NCBI GenBank assembly: GCA_009823395.1
Contig: CM020514.1
Span: 7,599,466 to 7,663,465 of the forward strand
Source: Thamnaconus septentrionalis
Lineage: Eukaryota > Chordata > Actinopteri > Tetraodontiformes > Monacanthidae
Length of the DNA stretch: 64,000 bases
Direction: 5' to 3'
Shown: positions 47,850 through 60,345 of the stretch, piece by piece
Numbering within the stretch: the first letter of the stretch is position 1
Layout: every line of letters begins with the position of its first letter
Notes under the pieces: model-generated
Told to the model about the DNA's origin: nothing
What the model saw: only the letters and a program-made list of their open reading frames with translations
Database searches by the model: none
Made by a program: the position numbers and the translations under genes

Positions 47850-48062
47850 GCCAGTCAGAAAACTGACCCGTTGTGACATCACAAAGGGCACTGATCGCTC
47901 TCCAAGGCCTTCTTTTTGTCTCTTACACAACTCAAGGCTAAATATGTTGTTTTCTTTGGAGGCCTAGAGAGTTTTTGAATTATTGATTTAGCGATGGCAG
48001 CTGCAGCAGCTTTCAGAAAAACACACATCTGAAAATGGTTCTAACACGGCACCTTTAAGCTT
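47850..48062 (-). mobile_element. CRE-core dispersed repeat, copy K
   Basis: On the + strand CCCGTTGTGACATCACAAAG GGCACTGATCGCTCTCCAAGG marks the core (47867-47889). The reverse-complemented head is at 48020-48058, CATCTGAAAATGGTTCTAAC with ACGGCACCTTTAAG. The CTGTTTACAG landmark is lost. This copy shows that the family ends in TTAAAGGTGC/TTAAAGGTCC. Confidence 0.5.
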
Positions 48063-48319
48063 TCCGGGGGTCTAAGGGGTCAAAAACATCCACATGAGTT
48101 GCAGCAGAACGCTGTCAGTGGTTTTATTGTCTGTGCTGACTGGTGCCCGACACGGTGCACTTGGAGCAAATGAGACCGGCTTAAGAAATGAGTTTTGTTT
48201 TATGGCATCAGTTGCAACAAGCTTTTGACACATTTTATGATAGTGAACTCTTTTTCTTTTTCTTCAATTTTGCGACACTCAACCAAAGCATGACTATGAA
48301 TTTTCTCTGCCTCCAACTG

Positions 48320-48346
<27 letters not shown>
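48320..48346. repeat. Poly-T run
   Basis: About 27 T; another run of about 18 lies at 48441-48458, and TTTA units at 48744-48767. Confidence 0.9.
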
Positions 48347-48351
<5 letters not shown>

Positions 48352-49560
48352 CCATAAATGGACAAACGGGAGCAAATTGATGTTTCACTCTCGAGCATCT
48401 GCTCACAGAAGCCAGCATTGCACTTGATCACTGGCCCCCCTTTTTTTTTTTTTTTTTTAGCTCTTGTCTCATCCTCCTTAAAAGGATAAACTGCGCTGGA
48501 ATCATCTGAGTGGCTTGTGATGAGGTGGAGAGCTGCATGTGAAATTTGTTCTGTCTGATTTCCAGCCGAGCTGCAAACCGCTGCGGCTCGAGTGCTTCTC
48601 TCCGCCTCTCGTCATTTCTATAAACAATTTAACCAGAGAGCCTCGCCAGCCGGCCGCCGGGCCGGCAGCGTCAGTGTTGACTCTGATGCCCTCTGATGCC
48701 CATCAGAAGATTGCACACACTCCCTGTTAGCTCTGCTTTTTTTTTATTTATTTATTTATTTATTTTTTTGAGGGGGGGGGGGGAATTATCTTCAACTGGC
48801 ACTCACAGTGAAAAGTCTAATCATGTGACAGTTCACTTAAATGGGTCTTCTGTGATATTTTAAAAGCCCATGGTCATTGTTGCTCCAAGCTACTACAACA
48901 TTTTTTATTTTTTTTTAGTCACATGAAAGTCTATTATGAGCGCAGCCGTTTGTAAACAATCAGTGGGTGGGAAGCAGAATATGGTCAGGTGTTGCTGCTG
49001 CTGTGTTGCTGCTGCATCGCTGATGTTCATCAGCTGCGTCCCAAACGTCCACTGGTTCACTGCAATGCAACACATGCTGGACGTACGTTTCAGTATATAT
49101 ACTGTTGTGCCAAGCGGCTCACTGATCATTTTTTTTTAATTGGTAAATGTAAGCTGATGGTAAACACGACATTGGTGACGATACCTGATTCTAAGGGAAG
49201 AGAGCCTAGCTAGTCGATGCTAACATTAGACAGTCACTTCGGCTACTGCTGTTTGCATTTTTGTTTTTTCCCCCTTTAACCATATTTAGCCAACAAAGAA
49301 GTCCAACCACTTTCTCTTTGTTGTCTCCAGCCAGCGGATACTGTTATCTTCCATGCTAACGCTACTGCCCATTTCTCTTTCGATGAACATGGCGTTTATG
49401 GAGTTGTTGTTGGATTAGCAAGTGTGCTAACACCAAATGGTCTTTGTCATCATGTCTCTGAGTAAGGTGTGAAGTGTCCAAACTCTGTTTTCAGACCATT
49501 TTGAGTGTTGTTTATTACAATAGTATGTAATAGGGGACACACCTATTGATTGAGTCTTTT

Positions 49561-49564
<4 letters not shown>

Positions 49565-49644
<80 letters not shown>
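49565..49644. repeat. (TA)40 microsatellite
   Basis: 80 bases of uninterrupted TA, a self-complementary tract that can extrude a cruciform. A T-rich run (49681-49715) follows. Confidence 0.98.
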
Positions 49645-49646
<2 letters not shown>

Positions 49647-49839
49647 GCACTTCTTCGTGTGCTTCTGTCCTGCCCACTGGTTTTTTTTTTTTGTTGTTTT
49701 TTTTTTTTTTTTTGTATTTTCAGTGTTATTAGGATGCTTTTCTTTGGCCCTTTGGTCCCTCTGGGCATTGCAGATAAGCGACGCACACGCGCGCGCATTT
49801 GCAAGTGCACGTGGCATCTTATAACAAGCTGTTAACCCT

Positions 49840-49935
49840 GTTTATAAGTGTGCTCTTTGAATCGGCTCATTGAAAGGGAATGTAATCCCTGCCGGACGAT
49901 TTAATGGTAATCTCCATATCCTGATTAGATTACAC
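49840..49935 (+). promoter_or_regulatory. Candidate regulatory stretch in klf7 intron 1
   Basis: CTCTTTGAATCGG, GGGAATGTAATCCC (an inverted repeat), GATTTAATGGTAATC and CTGATTAGATTAC lie in less than 100 bp, between T-rich and CA repeats. Conservation is untested. Confidence 0.25.
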
Positions 49936-49960
49936 ACATAAACAGATGCGCGCGCACACA

Positions 49961-49998
<38 letters not shown>

Positions 49999-50775
49999 CG
50001 CACGCTCGTGCACACAATGTCTGCAGCACTCTTCAAGGAGACACAGTGTTCTCCGTCTACCCCCCCTCCCCTGTGCCTTGTGTGGTTCTTCCATGATTTC
50101 TGCTACTAATCAGAGCGTCCGACTGAAACGCAGAGGACATTTTTTTGGGGAAGGCACAAACTCAGACATTCATCATGAAGTTATTAACAACACATGAATT
50201 GTTTAATAACAAAAAAGTCAATGTTATTACACAAGGAAAGGCTTGAACTTTAACTTGTTCATTTAAACACAAAGGTCATGGGTCATATGTTGCCTCTCAG
50301 TGCTCAGCTCAGTGCTGCCACCCATCCTGAATCAATCATTTGTTTTATTTTAATAGTGTCTGATATTGAAAAAGCTCAAAATAAGCAGGTAAAATATAAA
50401 GTATAATAGAAGTAACCAAACAGATAATGTATTTGTTTTGACTCTCCTACACATCTGGGATTTTTTTGGGCAAAATAATCGTAAGAGTGATGGCCAACAT
50501 TAAGAGTCAGGACAGCAACATGCATCAACAACCTTTGAATACGCTGTGTGTGCATTTTTTTTAGCAAGTGACCTAAAATGCTCCTCAGAAGCATCTTAAT
50601 ACCTTCTGTTCACCAAAGTTGATGTTATTCACATTTTTCAATTTATTTGCAGACTGTTTATCATTAGTATTTTCTTTTACATAAAACATCTGTTTTAGAT
50701 AAAGCAGAATTGCAAATGACAAATTTTATGCTGTGACCTTTTGGATCCAATGACTCCAGTAACACATGCGCACAC

Positions 50776-50778
<3 letters not shown>

Positions 50779-50817
<39 letters not shown>

Positions 50818-50911
50818 AAACACACAGGCAGCAATCATTAGATAAATGTATTCTCAGCAATATACCAGGGGGTAAATGTCAGCATGTATGCTGTCCTACA
50901 CAATATAGACT

Positions 50912-50959
<48 letters not shown>
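50779..50959. repeat. Paired (CA)n tracts
   Basis: CA tracts at 50779-50815 and 50913-50959, about 97 bp apart, plus another at about 49961-49990. Confidence 0.95.
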
Positions 50960-50961
<2 letters not shown>

Positions 50962-50999
50962 CGGCTCCATGTGCTGACATCATATATAAACGAGATCAT

Positions 51000-51240
51000 A
51001 ATGCGGAACATCATTTAACAGCTTGCGTTGAGCTGACTGATGCGCGGGTGATAAAATCAGGCTGGCTGTTCAGAGCCGCAGCCATTTAGACCAAATGATC
51101 GCCGTCGACAATAACCTCATTTAGCCGCATGAAAAATGGGCGACAGTTCGCCAAATAACTGCCGGGGCGAGCTTGGTGAGCCGGCGCAGGCACGATAAAA
51201 GGGAAGCTGCAGCTCCGTCTGGAAGTGAAGGGTGGACAGA
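51000..51240 (+). promoter_or_regulatory. Candidate regulatory stretch in klf7 intron 1
   Basis: Repeat-free DNA after a CA tract, with GATCATAATG, CATTTAACAGC, AACCTCATTTAGCC and GCACGATAAAAGG. Conservation is untested. Confidence 0.2.
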
Positions 51241-51734
51241 TTAACAGTCCTCCTCTTTATTGTGAGTCATTTACATGTGCGTCAGTCGCAGGTTGAGAGC
51301 ATTAAAGCGGCGCAGCATTTTTTTTATTTTATTCTTTCTTTTTTTTTAAAGAACCATTTCAACGAGATCGTTTGACTGTTACGCAGCTTCTCCGTTCAGG
51401 CAGGATTCCTGCCGACAATTATGGTCGCCCTGATGTGGCGACCACCTCGCTGGCTCCGTGGCCCTCACCGGTGACTCACACCCACAGCTGCTTTTTGTTG
51501 ACATTTTCAGAGCAAATTTGTGCGCCGCCACAGGTTAAACGGCACGCCCGACCTATTGTGTTGCGCCGTGTCCAGAGCAAACTCACACATCAGTTATCTC
51601 TGTAAGTTGAATGGGTGGCCTTGTCTTTTCACTCGGTTTTTGTCTTGGTTTTTGTAAATGAGATTAAATGCGCAAGAAACTCTGACGTCGATCTCTTTGA
51701 AAGTGATATTAGCAAATACTCCCACAGTTCCACA

Positions 51735-52010
51735 TGTTGTTCAATATGAAAACCTGTGTTGTCCCCATCTCTCTGTACTGTGGTGTTCCCCACAGCTCAG
51801 TTCTTGGCTCCCTGCTTCCCCATATTGTATATTCTTCCCACTTGGCAAAATCCTGTCACCATTGGCAGAACTTTCACCTCTATGCCGATGACACTCTGTT
51901 GTACCCTGCTGCTTTTGAGATCTCCACTAACGCAATTAATCAGTCTTCAAAACACATCTTTTTAACCAGACTTTTGGCCTTTAATAGAAACGTTTTCTGT
52001 GTGTGCTGGG
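51735..52010 (+). mobile_element. L2-like LINE reverse-transcriptase fragment
   Basis: One + frame contains CGVPHSSVLGSLLPH (GVP codons from 51782), about 30 codons later HLYADDTLLYP (TAT of YADD at 51881), then SSKHIFLTRLLAFN (about 51946-51985). These match, in order, the GVPQGSVLGP block, the YADD active-site block, and the K-T-H-L-F-R-x-A-F motif at the extreme C-terminus of L2-type LINE ORF2. The stretch between YADD and the C-terminus is nearly all missing, yet the frame is kept. The 5' region, endonuclease and most of RT are absent, so the copy is inactive. The 3' end is unclear and may run to about 52260. Confidence 0.7.
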
Positions 52011-54244
52011 CTGTATTTAATTAAAATTGGTTTAGAGCTGGAATTCAATTTGGGTTTTTTTTATTAGATTTTTTGATAGCATTCAAAACTGCTAATCTAT
52101 TTTGATTTGAGTAACATTCAGGCCTTAGTTTGTACTTTAGCATAGATATTTCTGCCACTGTCAGTCACAGCCTGCACTTTTGCTTTTCTCCTTTCTCGTG
52201 TTATTTTCCATTTCAAGCAGTGTTTCAACTCTGTCGTCATGTATCATTTACTTATCATTTAACGAATACATAATCAAAACATGACAGTGCTTCATTATAC
52301 AGGGGGGTGACCTGCGACTCCTTAGCCTGCTATTTACATATCACCAGTGCACAGAAGCTGCTCCAGTCACGGCGCGAGAATAGAGAGCGCCGGCCGTCTC
52401 TGAACGCCTCCTCTGCCCTCCGACCGCATCCGAAGGGTTTTGCCGGCAAAGCCTCCTGGTTCTACTTCTTATCCGTGACACCGCGGCGACGCGCACAAAA
52501 ATGTCCGTGAACCCGGTCACGCAATGCGGACCGCCCTCCGGGACCCTCCACATGGGGGCAGGATAGTTGAGGCCGCGCTCGGCACAGCTTGAGTGACCTT
52601 AAGCGGGCTTGTACCTCATCACACGCACACTCTCCCTCTCCCTCTCGCTCTTTCTCACACGCGGACACACACGGTTATGGATGGGCTGCCATGTTGTCAC
52701 ACTCTGCGGAACGCGCGGCAGTGATATCAGCATTTTCTAAAGCAAGATTGAGAGCGCTGCGACCGGAGTCCAACCGGCCTCCCTCCGCAGAGCACAAGTA
52801 TAAAAGTAATCAACCGCACATTTGCATGCTTATCGTGATTGCAGCGGCTCGTGCACCTTGTCTTTCATACATCTAAATAAAGCCCGCTGCCCCCCCCCCC
52901 GCCCACTCCCTCCTTCCCTGTGGATTTGAATAAAAGGCAACGATTTGCGAGTGCGCGCCGGCGTGCACGTGGACGCACCCGCAATGCCATCCACTCTCTT
53001 GGCTTTCTTGCTGGCACCCATCACAATCTCATATCTCAGCATTAACATAATGTTCTACTTGGTCGGGTTCATTGGGTTCGGCGCGGCGCTCGTTCTCTCA
53101 GCCTCATCGGACACTGAATTCTCTTTGTGTTCGTGTTTGTGACATTTGCTTATCTGTCGCGCCGTAACGCGCGTGTGGTTTTTTTTTTTTTTAACAGCCT
53201 TTTTCTCTTTGAAAAATACTTCTCAAGGAAATTGTATATTGCACGGAAGACAACAAGTAGGCAGCAGTGTTTGGTTCGTCCCTGGCGCGTTCAGAAAGAG
53301 GTTGTGTAAATGTCAGATGCAGCTTTTAGGAAATTGAAATTGTGGCCGTGCTCTGGTGTAAAAATCTTAAAGATCCAACAGTCCACTGGAATAGTTTAGG
53401 CTGCGACAGTATCGCTGCCGTCTCTAAACGTGGAAGACCAGATGGAACGTCCTAAATCCTTTGGGTTTATCTCACGTATCCATCTGCTGAAAAGCCCAAA
53501 AGAAAGCCCTTGGAAGGGAGAGGGAGCTCTTTGAAGGTGACTGGTTGAAATATCTGTCCCGCGTTCAAGTGAAACTATCATATTTGTCATTGCGCAACAT
53601 TAGCCACGTGTCACTGGCCCGTAGCCATTCGCAATTCACAGTGACGTTTAATGGAACGCGGTGTTGTCAACTGAGGTAAGGCTTCAGTGCTATTTCACTC
53701 TGTATCTTTTAATGAGGAAACGCCTCCAGGTGTAGCAGCGTCCATGCTAATCTCGATGGGAGCAGCCAATTGTTTACAGCTCATAGTAGCTTCCTCTTCC
53801 TGTTCTTCTTCTGTGATTTTGCTTTTCGCTGTGGCGCCTTTCGCCTCTTCATCAATAATGAAGCTCATTGGTCAAATAATCTGCAAAAAATTTCAGTGGA
53901 AAATGTTGTTGATTGGCAATTGTCACAATGGATAAGTGAGATTTCTGTTTGAGGGTTTTTTTCCTTTCCACGTATAAATGTTTTGTACGTTTTCCTTTAA
54001 ACTAAGCATCTCAATATGATTGCCTACATTTAAGCCTCTTAGAAATCCAGCAAAGGGGTGACACACCTTCTAGTTTATGTGCTGCGATGATTTCATCTTT
54101 AAGATGTCTCACAGAGAGGTATTACTCAACTGGTTTTCCAGCCTGGCATGGATTGATCCGGACCCGAGCGCGGCTCGATGGCAGGTTTCAGGCCTGGTCC
54201 CAAAGTGTCTCGGCCCTGGCAGACAGGGGAGGGGACAAATGAGA

Positions 54245-54442
54245 CAGTGTCAATATTGAAACAGGGTAATGGCCTAATGAATGTGGAGAGTTCTGCCTAA
54301 TGCTCCCAACAGAGCTCCTAGCAAAACCATTAAAGCACTTTTTATATGACTAGACAGGCACAATGCAGTAACTCGATTTATGGGGTACTTTCATGGTCAA
54401 TTAGGAAGAGAGAGGGAGAGGACAGAGGCCTCATATGGGACT

Positions 54443-54484
<42 letters not shown>

Positions 54485-54560
54485 CCCTGTGATATGAGGT
54501 TATTAGCCTTACACAGGGTGATTCATGCTTTTATCAATATTGTCCTGAGCGGCACCACTT
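54245..54560 (+). promoter_or_regulatory. Candidate regulatory stretch split by a GT repeat
   Basis: GGCCTAATGAATG, GCCTAATGCTCC, CCATTAAAGC and GGTCAATTAGG lie before the (GT)19, and GGTTATTAGCC and ATCAATATTGTCC after it. The two halves have the same texture, suggesting the repeat sits inside one element. Conservation is untested. Confidence 0.25.
54445..54483. repeat. (GT)19 microsatellite
   Basis: Uninterrupted GT inside a repeat-free stretch rich in A/T regulatory-type motifs. Confidence 0.95.
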
Positions 54561-56619
54561 GCGATGGCGCGATTCTGATCAGCGCAGCAGCAAAACAAAC
54601 ACGCCGATACAAGGTGGACGTAAAGTGGGAAGCTCGGATAGTTCCAGTAAACGGCTAATATCAGGTGAACTAGTCAGGTGGGAAAAGCTCCGGAGCGCCG
54701 CGTGTCAGACAGTCGTAAAGTTGGGCAGGAGTTTTATGAAAGCTGAAGCTCCCAGTGGAACCTTCTTATTTCCTTCTTAATTGTCCTTTACTGAGCTGCC
54801 TGTAGGTGGGCCCTGGTCTTTCTTTTTTTTTAATATATTTCTAGGGTCTATGATAAAATGAAATGAAAAAAAAAATGAAGGCCACTTCAGGGAGACACTC
54901 ATCAAAAACTTTTATCGCAGTGCTATAAGCTGGTTATGTGGAACTGTGGCGACGTCGTCGGTCTTGGCTCTGAGTCGGTGGTCCCACGTCGCACCATCGT
55001 GCAGGTTCAAGAGTGGTTCTCGCCATGGTTTTGCAGCTAAAAAAGATTGCCTGCCATAAAATTCCAACAGTGTAAGAAAGTTCCTGCACAGGTATCACCG
55101 TGCGAGCGTGTGTAAGACAGCTAATCAACTCACCAATCCCGAGCGATGACACAAATGAAGAGTTACTCTCCCTCATAAGGCTGCGATTCAGTCTCTGCTT
55201 CAATCGCGCAATCCGCACACACAAAAAAAAAAACACGTTCTACTGAAGTTTATTTGCCACAAGTTGTAGAATGAAGTCGGTCGCGGACGTATAGATTGTT
55301 AGAATTAGGGTGTGCACCCGGCCGTGGAAGCAGAGCTGTAATTACGCAGCTGATAACGGAGGCATCGCGGAATGTTGATGCAAAAACCCAGAGACAAACT
55401 CGGCCCTGATGGCCTTTCAGCGGAGCGCCGTGCACTTAAAGAGTTCTTACGCCGAGGAAAATGAGCAAACCTCTGAGGTGGCAGAACACGAACTTACTCA
55501 TTTTGAGATTTCATTAAAAATCGCGTTGCACAGTCCAGCGGTTTTTTTACGTTTTTGCCAGCAGCTCATTATGAAATGCCAAGCAAAACAGCCAGAGACT
55601 GTCAGTTCAATTTATTGGCTTTCTCCAGGGCTGACAGCGACGCTCCGCGTCCCGGCGCACCCAAACAACGCGCCTTTACACTCAAGTCTTCATTCACTGC
55701 TTTGTATGCTGCTGCGGCAGGAGTTTTGGAAGGGAAGGTCGCCTGAACTGTTCTCTGCCCCGATATTTCTCGTAAAAATCTCCGTCTCGCTGACCTTTGA
55801 AGAAAAATCACTGCAGCATTTCCCGGAAATGTTCACTCTGATTAGCCGACACCTCATTAGACATTCAGTGGTCCCCTACAATTCAAAAACAGTTTTCGTC
55901 GTGTTAGGAGGGGGAAAGAGTCTCTGATGGATGATTTGATTCCGCCTTGCAAGGTTGCAGGTGCAACACGGTTGCGGTGTCTTGGCTTTGGCGGCGGATA
56001 TCCGGCCGCTCGGAAACATCTTGTGACAATTGGACATCCGTCTTCAATACATCTGTCTTCATTTGTTTCGTTTTGTTTTCCACAAACGGCGGCGTTTACG
56101 TTTTGAAACGCCGGGATCTCATCTGTTCTCGTGATTCCAACCTTGGCACGACCGCCGTGCCTCTGCTTGACCGGCTTCAATCAGGGTCAGCTATCGGCCT
56201 CGGCCTCTCGCTCGTTGTGTTTGCCGGGCGGAGAAACAAACTCTCGGCTCGCTCTGTTGAGATTCTGTTGTTTCCCCCCCCAAGAGAACTGTTGCAGTGG
56301 AGGATATTTTTAGTTTGGCAAAATAAAAAAATACAATGCAGGTGCCGCAGTTTGTTCACATAATGCATTCAGAGACGGGTGTGTATGTGGGTGGTGGAGG
56401 GGGGGGGGGGGCAATGCTTAAACACACTGTTTGTTGCAAATAGCTGCATAGCAACGCGTCGATCTGACGCCTGGAAGAACCTTCAAGATTAAACTGCAGG
56501 ATTCACTGTGTGACAACTGCGCAGCAGCGGCAGCAGCTGCCTGTGTGTTTCATTTTGTAAAAGGCTGCCTCCTCCCCTCTTTTTTTCTGCTCAGTCGGGA
56601 GCAATTTTAGATATTTTGC

Positions 56620-56815
56620 AGCTGCTTGATTCAAAATTAATGAGGAAAGAAGCAGTTTAATTCATCTGAAGCAGAAAGCGAACGGCGTCCAACATTCTTT
56701 AAAAGCAGCTGACGAGTATTTTCTCTGAGCGCACGCCTGCACATTATTTGTTTCATAAATTATGGAAACATGAAGTATTTATGAAATAAAGATGTAAGTC
56801 CGGATGGTTTGAAGT
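56620..56815 (+). promoter_or_regulatory. Candidate regulatory stretch in klf7 intron 1
   Basis: CAAAATTAATGAGG, AGTTTAATTCATC, AGCAGCTG E-box, CATTATTTG and ATAAATTATGG lie in 190 bp of repeat-free DNA. Conservation is untested. Confidence 0.25.
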
Positions 56816-58039
56816 CTGGCTTTTCTCAGGAGGCAAAAACTAACAAGTGCACATTTTCAACCAGTGATTTTTTTTTTTTTTTCTTTTTCTTAATGTGAGG
56901 CGTTTTGATTTTCCTTGCCAGTGTTCCACTGGTTTGGCTGCATGTTTTCATTATCTAAAGAAAAGGTTTTTAATTTATTTATTTATTTATATAGATATTT
57001 TTTTTAGCTATTTTGCACATTTTTTATGTGTTTTTGTGTGTTTATAGATGATTTGATGTTGAAAATGGTAAACATGTTTTTGTCCTGAGCCGGAACACTG
57101 TGTTTTCTTTGCATTTGCAAAAATGTTCAAACCACTGCTTTCATGAGTTTGAGAAAATTAAAAAAAAAGCTTGATATAAATTGAGAAACAATTCGTAATG
57201 TAGGTACTCGGACACTTCTAAGAATACCGATGAGGCTTTCTGACAGCACGTGTGACAACCCGAGGCTGGAAACAAAAAGCTAGTATGATTTTGTACGTGG
57301 CGAGCCTTTCGCATCGTGGCGAATATTAAATATGTTTCTGCCAGACATCACCCTCATGATCAATGAACTGGACGTGAGCGGTATTACTTTTCCACCCGAT
57401 TTGCCTTCTGATTGGCGCCGGACTTGAACGGAATTGAAAAAGAAAAAATGGGGAAGAGGCGGGGTTGCAACATTCAGATTGAAATGGTTTTGTGAAAGAC
57501 CTGCACTTCCCGCAGCGGCGTTTGATCCCAGCCCAAAGTCCAAGTCCTGCTGTTTTCGCCGCCGTCATTCTTCTTTGGAAGCCTGGCGTGGCTTCAATCA
57601 GCGGGAGCACTCAGCGCGAGTGTCTCTGTGCCTCTCACATTTAGCCCATATTTAAGTAAAGCGTTCGACGTGCGCCGCTTTGTGAGCGGAAGTTAACCGA
57701 CGCACTCGCGGTGAAAAGCCACTCAGCTCCTCGAGCCTCTCGGCTGCACTCTGGCGCAGGTGGAGAAGACTCTGTGACATGCAGTCCAACTCTAATGGTT
57801 GTGGGAACACAGGGGCGTTGTTGGAGAACGGTGAAACCAGACGCGGCCAAGCGTGTTAAAGGTTAGAGGATGAATTGAAGATCCCGTGTGACGTACATTA
57901 ATGAGTTAACCACCCTAACTTGTGGCTCTGAACTGTCAGTGAACAGCTGATGTCTCTGATCCTCCGACACGCTATGAAAAAACATAATTTTACCAACGTT
58001 TCCCAACAATAATCTGTGTCTCGATCCTGTCGTTGATCA

Positions 58040-58250
58040 TAAGCAAAATAAAATCAGCCATTTATGATGTCACGAGGGGCTCCGGTACATCTTCGAACTC
58101 CATTCAATCTACGACAAAGCATCGATTTTAGCAGGAAGTTAACACCCCAGAGTTTCAGCAGGAGGGTGTAAACAGAGGGCTAAATGTGCATCTTTCTGGT
58201 CTGTGATGAAATGAAGTCTCTTAAGAAGAGAGAATATGGTCCCTTTTAAA
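58040..58250 (-). mobile_element. CRE-core dispersed repeat, copy L
   Basis: The + strand reads ATTTATGATGTCACGAGGGG (58059-58078) for the core, TCAGCAGGAGGGTGTAAACA with GAGGGCTAAATG (58155-58187) for the middle landmark, and ATATGGTCCCTTTTAAATG (58232-58250) for the head. All three landmarks are in the expected reverse order. Confidence 0.6.
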
Positions 58251-58591
58251 TGACAGGGGATCTCTTTGATCAAAGTCAACGCAGGAGTCAAGCTGAGGTG
58301 AAATGATCTCTGGCAGGAGAGGGGAAATGTGTCCAGACGGAAAATGACAAAACCTTTGATTTTCAATAATTGCAGGAGCTCGTCCCTGAAAGGAAGTAAA
58401 CAGGGACATTAATAATTGTTGTCAAAAGGTCAGAGTGCTGCTGTGCTCGGGTGTGTGTGTGTGTGAGAGAGAGAGAGAGATGCGTTTGCGCACGGTGGAT
58501 GTGATGTGCTGACAGCCAGCCCATCATTTTTTCCCCCGACTGGACAAATGCCACATGGTGGAGGACGGGACGGCCGACATGACAAATGACC

Positions 58592-58736
<145 letters not shown>

Positions 58737-58815
58737 CCTTCATTAACACAAAGCACAACAGACAGAGGAACAGATGATTCTGCCAGTTAATGAAATACTG
58801 TAACTGGGACACACG

Positions 58816-58847
<32 letters not shown>

Positions 58848-59062
58848 CACACACAGAGAATGGCCATAAGCCTGGTTAAGCAGTATTAAATTATCCTTCA
58901 AATTAAAAGCCTGTACCTGCCCTGTCCTTTTCAGAGCTTTGTGTGTGTGTGTGTGCGTGTTTGCGTGCGTGCGCGTGTCCATGCATGTGCATGTGCACAC
59001 ACATCTGTGATTAAGCCGTTAATTAATTTTATGTCCTTGTGTTGAATAACCGTGGACAATGA

Positions 59063-59103
<41 letters not shown>

Positions 59104-59579
59104 TGCACTCACAGCAGAGCTAGAGAGGCGCAGAGAGCAGTCGGTGGCATTTAGTGTTTTCCACTGTAGGTAACAGCTTTTTGTTTTGAGGAGGACGATG
59201 AGGAAGAGGAAGTGCAACGTTTTCCTCTTCTTCGCCTTCAAACTCAGAAATTAGGCCTCAAACGAAGGCACGACGCCACTGCCTCGTATGTGGAAAAAGA
59301 AGCGGGCAGTTTTTATTACAGACGGATTGAAAGAGGAGGAGCAGGACGGGATGAAGGGAAGCAGGAGCAGGTGACCTTTTGCTTTTGTGAATGAGGAAGG
59401 AGGAGAAAAGAGGGGCGGGCGGAGGTGTTGGTGGGGGAAGGAGGGGCAGAAATATGAAGGGGGGGTGCAAGAGCATGAAAAGATAAAGAGAGTGAAGGGG
59501 TGGAGGAGGTGTGTGTGTGTGTGTGGGGGGTTACACAGCAGGAGAGTCTGAGTGCTCCGCTCCATCAGCCACTGTTGAT

Positions 59580-59960
59580 TAAAATTTCATTGGCTGAGGC
59601 TGGAGGTCAGAGGTGAGGTGCTCCGTGCGTGCGCGTCTCCCACACTTTCCTGCGCTCCCATTGGTTAATTGCCGTCCCTTTGTCTCCCCCGTCGGCCGCC
59701 TCCGATCCTCCCACTTTTTTCCTAAGAGCCGAGAGGAGAAGCGCCGGCCGACACCTCCCCATTAACCCGCCGCCCCTCCGTCTTCTCTCCCCGTGTTGTT
59801 TACGCTCCCGTAAATCAGCGGGGTCGATCACCGGCGGCAGGCTGTTGAATCAGCTCCTCTTAATATCTCCCTCTGATTAGCCAGGCTGCAACAGCGTAAC
59901 AGTCGAGTCGGCCGGCTGCGTGTTTTTGGGGGGTTTTTTTCCCGGGCAAAAAAAGAAAAT
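59580..59960 (+). promoter_or_regulatory. GC-rich intronic block with two inverted CCAAT boxes
   Basis: ATTGG at 59589-59593 and CCCATTGGTTAATTG at 59657-59671 are followed by CpG-rich DNA with GCCGGCCGAC, CCGCCGCCCCTCCG and GATCACCGGCGGC. The texture resembles a promoter; it could be an alternative first-exon promoter or an enhancer. No initiator or coding start is evident. Confidence 0.25.
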
Positions 59961-59999
59961 GTTTCTCCTGCAGACTGCAGTCTTTGCACGTGAAGGTGG

Positions 60000-60345
60000 A
60001 ATTAATGTTGCATTGTTTTGTTAGCCGAGTAGCCGCCTGGCGCTAAATTATTAATATAGTGTTGGCTGGATATTGATGGGCGCTGCATAAGCGATGAGAC
60101 ATTGTCTTTTAATTTGAAATTATTATCTCAGCTGTGTTATCTGCAGATTTAAATCTTTCATTGATTTGTTCAGAACTGATTAAAACGGGCCTGCGTGCCT
60201 GCCATTGAAACGCACCTTTTGTGCCCAGGCTACAATCAGATAGCGCTTTAACACTCACGGAGCACATTAACATTCATTCATTCATATTCCAATATTAACC
60301 TGCGCTGCCGTGTTGTATTCCTAGCGCTGTTCAGAGGGAGCAGGA
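60000..60345 (+). promoter_or_regulatory. Candidate regulatory stretch in klf7 intron 1
   Basis: 350 bp without simple repeats apart from three ATTC units, rich in factor-like motifs: GAATTAATG, GCTAAATTATTAATATAG, CTTTTAATTTGAAATTATTATC, TTCATTGATTTG, TGATTAAAACG, CAATCAGATAG. This is the most enhancer-like stretch seen by eye. Conservation is untested. Confidence 0.3.
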
